From positions 1-39,977 of the forward strand of contig JAAFJS010000022.1 of NCBI GenBank assembly GCA_013298985.1: a DNA stretch of 39,977 nt. Reading direction: 5' to 3'. Numbering within the stretch: position 1 is the stretch's first letter; each line of letters starts with the position of its first letter. This document shows positions 33,762-39,977 of this stretch, in pieces. Under the pieces are notes generated by a model, which did not search any database, was not told where the DNA came from, and saw only the letters and a list, made by a program, of their open reading frames with translations. The position numbers and the translations under genes were made by a program. Origin of the DNA: Cytophagales bacterium. Lineage in GTDB: Bacteria; Bacteroidota; Bacteroidia; Cytophagales; Thermoflexibacteraceae.

Positions 33762-35081
33762 ATGAAAAAATATCTCTTTGTCATTATCATTTTTCTGTGG
33801 TTTTTCAGTCTGGCACACGCGCAGACGACTGTACTGAGCTTGGAGCAGTGCATTACAAAAGCATTGCAGGAAAACCTCAGCATCAAATCTGCTCGCTATG
33901 AGATAGACCTGACCCAAGACAAAATCAGCGAAGTCAAGGCGGGCTTGTTTCCGCAGGTCAATCTCAGTGCTAATTATCAGTATAACACACAGATAGCCAC
34001 TCAATTAGCTCCCGCAGCCGCTTTTGGCGGTAAGCCTGGCGAATTTCGTGCTTTGCAGTTTGGCGTGCCTACTACCACAACCGTAGGCATTGTGGCAAAT
34101 CAGGCATTGTTTAACGCACAACTTTTTATAGGACTGAGGGCGGCAAAGACAGCGAGTGAGCTTTCCCAGTTGCAACTGATTAAAAGTCAAGAAGATGTCG
34201 TATATAATATAAGTGCTACCTATTATAACGCCCAAAGTTTAGCACAACAGATTGAGTTGTTAAAAAAGAATTTGACTTCTATGCTCAAACTTACGGAAAT
34301 TACTAACTTGCTCTATCAGAACCAGTTAGCAAAGAAAACGGACGTAAATCGTTTGGAAGTGAATCGTGCAAACTTAGAAACACAAATTGAAAATTTACAA
34401 AATACTTATACACAGCTTATTAGCTTATTAAAGTTTCTTATCAATACTCCCCAAGAAACACCTTTGGAAATCCAAACTGATGTGCAAACAGACCTGAATG
34501 TACTTACACAGGAAGCTGGTAATGCAGAGCAACGCACTGATTATAAGCTACTTGAAGTATATAAAATCCTCAACGGGTATGAGCAAAAAGTAATCAGTAG
34601 CGGCTATTTCCCTATTGTTTCCCTTGTAGGGCAGTACGCACGCCAAGGTTTTGCTAAGTCAGGCGAACTTGCTTATACCTCATTTCCAGTGAGTTTTGTG
34701 GGCGTACAGTTGCAAATGAATCTCTTTGACGGCTTCAATAAAATGTTCAAAATGCGCCAAAAGAAAATAGAACTCAAAAAATTGGACAACCAAGTGCTGA
34801 TGTTCAAGGAAAATACAAATCGTGAAATGGTAAATGCACGTAATACCTTGAAAGTCAATCTAAAAACTCTTACTTTTCAGCAAACTAACATGAATCTGGC
34901 GCAAAAAGTCTATGAGCAAACGCAACTCCAATTCAAGGAAGGAATCGTAGGCATCAATGACATTTTGAACTCCGAAAACGCACTCAAAGAGGCACAAACG
35001 AACTATCTGACTTCTTTGGTGAAGGTGAGAATGGCTGAATTGGAATTGAAAAAAGCAAACGGAACATTGATAAATAAATGA
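33762..35081 (+). CDS. TolC-family outer-membrane efflux protein
   Basis: This 439-aa protein has a signal peptide (cleavage at AHA-Q, residue 20). The TolC double repeat is visible: LSLEQCITKALQENLSIKSARYEIDLTQDKI and LLEVYKILNGYEQKVISSGYFPIVSLVGQY, each followed by strands and long coiled-coil helices. A C-terminal TQLQFKEGIVGINDILNSENALKEAQTNYL is typical of the family. It forms the outer-membrane channel of the tripartite pump with the two following genes, and is separated from the adaptor gene by a 176-bp spacer full of short iterated motifs. Confidence 0.92.
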   Translation: MKKYLFVIIIFLWFFSLAHAQTTVLSLEQCITKALQENLSIKSARYEIDLTQDKISEVKAGLFPQVNLSANYQYNTQIATQLAPAAAFGGKPGEFRALQFGVPTTTTVGIVANQALFNAQLFIGLRAAKTASELSQLQLIKSQEDVVYNISATYYNAQSLAQQIELLKKNLTSMLKLTEITNLLYQNQLAKKTDVNRLEVNRANLETQIENLQNTYTQLISLLKFLINTPQETPLEIQTDVQTDLNVLTQEAGNAEQRTDYKLLEVYKILNGYEQKVISSGYFPIVSLVGQYARQGFAKSGELAYTSFPVSFVGVQLQMNLFDGFNKMFKMRQKKIELKKLDNQVLMFKENTNREMVNARNTLKVNLKTLTFQQTNMNLAQKVYEQTQLQFKEGIVGINDILNSENALKEAQTNYLTSLVKVRMAELELKKANGTLINK

Positions 35082-35088
35082 AATGCAA

Positions 35089-35160
35089 AATCTGGAATGA
35101 AAATGCAAAATCTGGAATCTGGAATGAAAAATTACCAATTACCAATGACTAATTAATAAT
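35089..35160 (+). repeat. iterated ATCTGGAAT / AATTACC motifs in spacer
   Basis: Tandem-like AATCTGGAAT units (35089-35125), the reverse complement of the ATTCCAGAT iteration in the permease leaders, run into AATTACCAATTACCAATGAC. Similar short iterations (CTATCTAACTATTAAGC; ACTAATTACGAATAACTAAT) occupy the rest of this spacer and the next one (36305-36399). Non-coding. Confidence 0.65.
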
Positions 35161-35257
35161 AAATACAAGCAATACTATTTCGTCTTATACTACCCAAAAG
35201 AACAATATAACCATTCAACTATCTAACTATTAAGCTATTTAATCATTCAAAAAATAT

Positions 35258-36304
35258 ATGAAAAAATTAATCATTGCGCTTGTTATAGTTGTTGCTATCG
35301 GCTTGACTGCATGGAAGTTATCGGAAAATAAAAAGGTGGCAGAGGAGAAAGTTTATCGCAACGACCCCAATACCAAAGTGTTGGTCAAAACAGGCAAAGT
35401 TATTCTCCAAGAACTCCGTCAGCCACAAACTTGGCTCGGCACGTTTGAGCCAAATCGTGAAATTAGAATTTTAGCTGAAACGAACGGCAAGGTCGTCAAG
35501 GTAGGTATCAGCGAGGGCGACCGCGTCAGTGCAGGGCAGTTAATTGCCCAAGTAGATAGCGATATTCTTCAATATCAGCTACTTGCGGCGCAGGCAAATT
35601 ATGATGAAACCCAAGCAGATGTGAAGCGTTATCAAAACCTCACCAAAGGCGAAGCGGTTGCCCAAATTCAATTAGAAAAGGCAAATTTGGCGGCAAAAGC
35701 AGCAGAATCTCAACTGAAAGTTTTACAAAAACAGTTGAAAAATACGACAATTGTTGCGCCTTTTAGTGGCACGATTACAGCGAAAATGTTTGACTTAGGT
35801 TCAGTGCTTGGCGCAGGCGCACCTTTGGCACAACTCACTGATATTTCAGCAGTTAAGTTAGTAATTAATGTGCCAGAAAAGGACATTTTGAAGTTCAAAG
35901 AAGGGCAAAGTGTCAATGTGGCTACGGACGTTTTTCCTGAGCAGCAGTTCGCAGGGAGAGTAAGCATGATAAGTGCCAAAGGTGATAATGCCCACAACTA
36001 TCCTGTGCAGATTTTGGTGAGCAATAGCAATGCAAATCTCTTGCGTGCGGGTATGTACGGTTCAGTAGTTTTTGATAACGTACTCAGTGCAAGCACTTTG
36101 ACCATTCCTCGCGCAGCACTGATAGGTACGGCAAAGCAACCGCAAGTGTATGTAGTAGAAAATGGAAAAGCGCAACTGCGTGATATTCAGATAGGTGCAG
36201 GAACAAATGAGTTTTATGAGGTGATTGCAGGCTTGAAGGAAGGTGAAACTATCATTCTTAGCGGTCAGGTAAACTTAGAAAATGGAATACTCGTGAGAGA
36301 ATGA
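35258..36304 (+). CDS. RND efflux periplasmic adaptor (AcrA-like)
   Basis: This 348-aa adaptor has an N-terminal membrane helix (about 4-19) and no lipobox. The lipoyl halves are ILAETNGKVVKVGISEGDRVSAGQ and IVAPFSGTITAKMFDLGSVLGAG, flanking a short helical hairpin (about 105-160). Then come the beta-barrel (AVKLVINVPEKDILKFKEGQSVNVATDVFP) and a membrane-proximal domain with RAALIGTAKQPQVYVVENG. It lies between tolC and the RND pump and completes the system. Confidence 0.92.
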   Translation: MKKLIIALVIVVAIGLTAWKLSENKKVAEEKVYRNDPNTKVLVKTGKVILQELRQPQTWLGTFEPNREIRILAETNGKVVKVGISEGDRVSAGQLIAQVDSDILQYQLLAAQANYDETQADVKRYQNLTKGEAVAQIQLEKANLAAKAAESQLKVLQKQLKNTTIVAPFSGTITAKMFDLGSVLGAGAPLAQLTDISAVKLVINVPEKDILKFKEGQSVNVATDVFPEQQFAGRVSMISAKGDNAHNYPVQILVSNSNANLLRAGMYGSVVFDNVLSASTLTIPRAALIGTAKQPQVYVVENGKAQLRDIQIGAGTNEFYEVIAGLKEGETIILSGQVNLENGILVRE

Positions 36305-36399
36305 ATGAATGACTAATCATTAATGACTAATTACGAATAACTAATTATTAATGAGATGACTAACTACAAACTATCTAACCATTTAACTATTTAATTAAG

Positions 36400-39300
36400 A
36401 TGAGTTTAACAGAAATAGCAATCAAACGACCTTCACTTATCATAGTGATTTTCAGTGTGTTGGCTTTGGGAGGAATTTTTGCCTACCAAAATTTGGGGTA
36501 TGAGCTGATGCCAGACTTTTCACCACCTGTCATTACGATTACCACCGTTTATCCTGGTGCATCACCTTCGGAAGTCGAAAACTCGGTAACAAAAAAAATA
36601 GAAGATGCAATTTCAGGCTTGGAAAATATTGATGACATCACTTCCAAATCACTGGAAAATGCCTCGATTGTGATTGTCAATTTTAAGCATGGTACAGACC
36701 TCGATTTGGCTACTCAAGATGCACAGCGCAAGATAGATAACATGAAGCGCACCATGCCTGCGGAGGTACAATCGCCTACGATTTCTAAAATTGCGATTAA
36801 TGACCAGCCTATCATGCAGGTTTCTGTCAATTCGAATCTGCCTGATAAAGTGATGTTTGCTAAAATGAAAACAGAGATTTTACCTCAGTTACAGCAACTC
36901 AAAGGCGTAGCACAGATAGATATGCTTGGCGGAGAAGAAAGGCAGGTACGCGTAAATGTGGACAAGGAGAAACTCCAATTTTATAAAATTTCCCTTTTAC
37001 AAGTTACACAGGCAATTAAGCAGGCAAATATGGAATTTCCAACAGGGAAGGTAAAAGGTGCTGATAATCAGATGACTGTAAAGCTGGCAGGGAAAATATC
37101 CTCCATGGACGATTTGAAAAACTTGGTCATTTTTACACCTATGAGTGGCACTCCGCCAATGGGTAGCCCTATCCGATTGAGTGAGGTGGCAGAAATTATT
37201 GATGGCGTGAGAGATATTTCGAGTGTGATTCGTTTTAATGGACAAAATGGAATTGGGCTGCGAATTAAAAAACAAGCTGATGCAAATGCAGTTTTAACAG
37301 CAAAAACGATTCGCCAGAAAGCCACAGCGTTAGAAAAAAAATATGCTAAAGAGGAGTTGAGATTTATCATTGCAGATGATGTTTCTTTGTTTACCTTAGA
37401 CTCTGTTAATGCTGTGGTGCATGATTTAGAAATTGCCATTGTCTTGGTTTCTTTGGTGATGTTAGTTTTCCTGCACAGCTTGCGTAACTCGTTGATTGTG
37501 ATGATTTCCATTCCTGCTTCTTTGGTTTCTTCGTTGCTGGCGATGTGGCTCATGGGCTACACATTGAACCTAATGACTTTGCTGGCAATGAGTTTGGTGG
37601 TGGGGATTTTGGTAGATGACTCGATTGTGGTGTTAGAAAATATTTATCGGCACTTAGAAATGGGCAAAGACAAGCGGCAGGCGGCTTTGGACGGCAGAAA
37701 TGAAATTGGTTTTTCTGCGATTTCTATTACGCTGGTCGACGTGGTTGTGTTCCTGCCTATCACTTTTGTAAATACAGTGATTGCAGATATTTTGCGTCAA
37801 TTCTCTGTGATTGTGGTCGTTACGACCCTGATGAGCTTGTTCGTTTGCTTTACACTTACGCCTTGGCTCGCCTCCCGTTTCTCGCAGGTTACGCACCTGA
37901 ACCCAAAAAATCCCTTGCAATGGTTGTTAATTCAATTTGAGAAAGGGTTGGACAGTTTTACGAATGGATACGTCAAATTGGTGCGCTGGGCGTTAAACCA
38001 TAAATTGATAACGCTGGGCATGATTGTTTTACTTTTTGTGGGCATTGGACAGGTGATGAAGTTAGGCATTTTGGGGCAGGAATTGGTAGCGCAAGGTGAC
38101 CAAGGAAAATTTATACTAAGAATGCAATACGACAAAAACACATCTTTGCAGCGCAACAACTTAGTTACCAAACAGATAGAAGATTATATTTTGAAAAAAC
38201 CCGAAGTAGATTATGTCTATTCAAATGTGGCAGGCTCTACCACAGGTGCATTTGCCTCTGGCTTGGGTTCGGAAAATAGGTCAGAAATGACGGTGCAGTT
38301 ATTACCTACTTCACAGATAAATCGGGTAAGTTCAGAAAAATATATGATTCAGGTTCGCAAGGAGTTAGCAGAAAAATTTGCGAGTATTGATATCTCTTCT
38401 TCTGTAATAGGGCTGGTAAATTCAGGGCAGGCTCCCATTGAAATTATACTCAGTGGCGAAAATTATGAACAAGTGATTGCAACGGCTAATAAGCTGAAAA
38501 CCTTGATTGTAAACACACCAGGCGCAAATGATGTGCAGGTTTCGGTAGAGGCAGGTAATCCCGAACTGCGAATAGAGCTGGATAGAGAGAAAATGGCGCA
38601 GTTGGGTTTAAATATCGCAACCGTAGGCGCGACATTGCAAAATGCTTTTTCGGGAAATGACGATTCCAAATACCGCGAAGGCGGCAACGACTACGATATT
38701 CGAGTGATGTTAGATGCCTTTGACCGCAAAAATCCCGAAGATGTCAAGTCTGTAGCCTTCCTCAACGCGCAAGGACAACTGATAAAACTTTCTCAATTTG
38801 CCAAAATTACCCAAAGCACTGCGCCTTCCGTTTTGGAGCGCAAAGACCGCAGAGGCTCAGTTACAGTAACTTCGTATAACCTGGGGCGAGGCTCTGGTAC
38901 AGTTGCCCAAGACATTGATAAACAGCTCAAAGCCAACCCATTACCCGCAGGCATTGACCTCAAATGGGGCGGCGACATCAAGCGACAAAATGAGTCTTTT
39001 GGGGCGATGGGGCTGGCATTGCTTGCTTCTTTGGTCTTGGTGTATCTGATTATGGTCGCGCTTTATGACAATTATATTTATCCTTTTGTGGTGCTTTTCT
39101 CGATTCCTGTGGCAATGATTGGCGCGTTGCTGGCACTGAATCTGTCCATGTCCAATTTCAGTATTTTTGCAGGGCTGGGCGTGATTATGCTCTTGGGTTT
39201 GGTGATGAAAAACGCGATTTTGATTGTCGATTTCACCAATCACCTCAAAGAAAAAGGCAAGAAAACGTATGACGCACTGCTCGAATCGGTCAAAGAACGT

Positions 39301-39561
39301 ATGCGCCCTATCCTGATGACTACGGTGGCAATGGTATTCGGCATGATTCCGATTGCGATAGCGAAGGGCGCAGGTGCAGAGTGGAAAAATGGCTTGGCGT
39401 GGGTGCTGATTGGCGGTTTGCTCAGTTCGATGTTTCTCACCATTGTCCTCGTGCCTGTAATGTACTATACAGTAGATTTGGCGAAAGAGAAACTGGAAAA
39501 GTGGTTTGGTGGGAAGAAACAGGTCGTGAGTGAGGAACTGACAACGGTGGAAGTGGAGTAA
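36400..39561 (+). CDS. AcrB-family (HAE1) RND multidrug efflux pump
   Basis: This 1053-aa inner-membrane pump is of normal length. The opening LTEIAIKRPSLIIVIFSVLALGG, GYELMPDFSPPVITITTVYPGASPSEVE and helix 4 SLVVGILVDDSIVVLENIYRHLE (Asp406-Asp407, the proton relay pair) are family hallmarks. The later helix with GLGVIMLLGLVMKNAILIVDFTNH carries the relay lysine. Two large periplasmic loops separate helices 1-2 and 7-8. It ends in an acidic tail (VSEELTTVEVE) and is followed at once by a hairpin and a strong terminator. It forms a tripartite exporter with the TolC and adaptor upstream. Substrate unknown, and TetR control is likely. Confidence 0.95.
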   Translation: MSLTEIAIKRPSLIIVIFSVLALGGIFAYQNLGYELMPDFSPPVITITTVYPGASPSEVENSVTKKIEDAISGLENIDDITSKSLENASIVIVNFKHGTDLDLATQDAQRKIDNMKRTMPAEVQSPTISKIAINDQPIMQVSVNSNLPDKVMFAKMKTEILPQLQQLKGVAQIDMLGGEERQVRVNVDKEKLQFYKISLLQVTQAIKQANMEFPTGKVKGADNQMTVKLAGKISSMDDLKNLVIFTPMSGTPPMGSPIRLSEVAEIIDGVRDISSVIRFNGQNGIGLRIKKQADANAVLTAKTIRQKATALEKKYAKEELRFIIADDVSLFTLDSVNAVVHDLEIAIVLVSLVMLVFLHSLRNSLIVMISIPASLVSSLLAMWLMGYTLNLMTLLAMSLVVGILVDDSIVVLENIYRHLEMGKDKRQAALDGRNEIGFSAISITLVDVVVFLPITFVNTVIADILRQFSVIVVVTTLMSLFVCFTLTPWLASRFSQVTHLNPKNPLQWLLIQFEKGLDSFTNGYVKLVRWALNHKLITLGMIVLLFVGIGQVMKLGILGQELVAQGDQGKFILRMQYDKNTSLQRNNLVTKQIEDYILKKPEVDYVYSNVAGSTTGAFASGLGSENRSEMTVQLLPTSQINRVSSEKYMIQVRKELAEKFASIDISSSVIGLVNSGQAPIEIILSGENYEQVIATANKLKTLIVNTPGANDVQVSVEAGNPELRIELDREKMAQLGLNIATVGATLQNAFSGNDDSKYREGGNDYDIRVMLDAFDRKNPEDVKSVAFLNAQGQLIKLSQFAKITQSTAPSVLERKDRRGSVTVTSYNLGRGSGTVAQDIDKQLKANPLPAGIDLKWGGDIKRQNESFGAMGLALLASLVLVYLIMVALYDNYIYPFVVLFSIPVAMIGALLALNLSMSNFSIFAGLGVIMLLGLVMKNAILIVDFTNHLKEKGKKTYDALLESVKERMRPILMTTVAMVFGMIPIAIAKGAGAEWKNGLAWVLIGGLLSSMFLTIVLVPVMYYTVDLAKEKLEKWFGGKKQVVSEELTTVEVE

Positions 39562-39562
39562 G

Positions 39563-39586
39563 GTTGTCTGTGCGGACACAGACAAT
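39563..39586. repeat. TTGTCTGTG hairpin repeat, copy 2
   Basis: TTGTCTGTG (39564-39572) and CACAGACAA (39577-39585) pair perfectly around CGGA, 2 bp after the stop of the RND pump gene. Same arms as at 13638-13661, different loop. Confidence 0.8.
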
Positions 39587-39593
39587 GGCATAT

Positions 39594-39649
39594 AAAAAAG
39601 CAAACTTGTGAGCGGTGCGACGCTCGCAAGTTTGCTGCTTTTTGTTTTT
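39594..39649 (+). terminator. rho-independent terminator of RND efflux operon
   Basis: AGCAAACTTGTGAGCG (39599-39614) pairs with CGCTCGCAAGTTTGCT (39621-39636) with one G-T pair, loop GTGCGA, then GCTTTTTGTTTTT. A-rich sequence precedes it, giving a very stable stem. Confidence 0.9.
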
Positions 39650-39775
39650 CAATGTGCCAGTTTTAAGAAATTAGACACCACAAAAATAATCTCTTACTTT
39701 CATTTTACCCTAAAATTTCTATATATTCGCTTTTAAAATCTCATTAACAACCCATACCACAAATCTACTAAAAAA

Positions 39776-39977
39776 ATGAAAAAATTATTTTTTGTTACTT
39801 TCTTTGTTTTCAATGCCTTCCTTGCAATTTCTCAAGTAAAAATTGCAGGTAAAATAGAAAATGCACCCGTTAGTGAGATAACACTCACTTATTCTGAGTT
39901 TTATGTTGGTGAAACTTTAACACAAACTATCAAGCAAGATGGAAGTTTTGAATTTTCTTTTGATGTAGATTTGCCTA
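39776..39977 (+). CDS. exported protein, start only (possible TlpA-like N-terminal domain)
   Basis: Only 67 codons are visible before the window ends. The start MKKLFFVTFFVFNAFLAISQ is a signal peptide with cleavage near IS-Q. The mature part begins VKIAGKIENAPVSEITLTYS and continues GSFEFSFDVDLP, reminiscent of the beta-strand N-terminal domain (DUF4369-like) that precedes thioredoxin domains in Bacteroidota TlpA-type proteins. This resemblance is weak, and the thioredoxin part, if present, is outside the window. The frame is open to the edge. Confidence 0.7.
   Translation, partial: MKKLFFVTFFVFNAFLAISQVKIAGKIENAPVSEITLTYSEFYVGETLTQTIKQDGSFEFSFDVDLP

Noticed and set aside
38941-39603. 220-aa minus-strand ORF rich in His/Gln/Arg
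   Set aside because: It is a shadow of the RND pump gene; the His/Gln/Arg bias is typical of antisense membrane-protein codons.
1-39977. CRISPR array, prophage, integron or complete IS element
   Set aside because: I saw no regular spacer array, no integrase/transposase or phage structural gene, and no terminal repeats flanking a coding unit.

Overview
The window looks like a chromosomal segment of a gliding or T9SS-type member of the Bacteroidota. The main evidence is a GldH gliding-motility lipoprotein, a PorP/SprF-family outer-membrane protein, large FtsX-like ABC permeases of the type common in this phylum, and several spacers with a Bacteroidota-type promoter (TTTG, about 16-20 nt, then TAnnTTTG). 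A Cytophagales-like source is plausible, but I cannot fix a genus from sequence reading alone. I saw no phage, CRISPR array, tRNA, rRNA or complete insertion sequence.

Layout. Positions 1-977 (-) hold an edge-truncated hflX. Positions 1247-6092 (-) hold two exported glycosidase-like proteins in a probable operon, followed by a YfbK-type von Willebrand lipoprotein (6181-7968, -). Positions 8344-13279 (+) hold two tandem FtsX/MacB-type permeases whose leaders share a 62-bp identical block. Positions 13327-15498 (-) hold a small unknown protein, a Uma2-type nuclease-fold protein and bioA. Positions 15624-18022 (+) hold a MacA/HlyD-like adaptor and ribF. Positions 18260-20186 (+) hold gldH and an unrecognised lipoprotein with a VWA-like motif. 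Positions 20399-26488 (+) hold a TolC-adaptor-CzcA metal-type efflux operon plus a YflT-like stress protein. Positions 26754-28199 (+) hold an amino-acid permease that converges, through a strong bidirectional terminator, on porP/sprF (28285-29271, -). mfd follows (29349-32792, -). Positions 33054-39561 (+) hold a tetR-tolC-adaptor-RND multidrug-type efflux locus. A new exported protein begins at 39776 and runs off the edge.

How the genes fit together. Envelope transport dominates: two complete tripartite RND pumps, one lone MacA-like adaptor, and two MacB/FtsX-like permeases with no ATPase in the window. hflX, mfd, bioA and ribF are housekeeping genes scattered between them.

The less ordinary content is in the non-coding DNA and in one gene. 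At least three families of dispersed hairpin or iterated repeats recur in spacers: a double-hairpin REP-like element, a TTGTCTGTG hairpin, and an ATTCCAGAT iteration. A palindromic element appears to be inserted in frame inside mfd. An array of TTCTAA-like motifs repeating about every 11 bp lies just upstream of the metal-efflux operon and looks like a binding platform for a direct-repeat-binding regulator.
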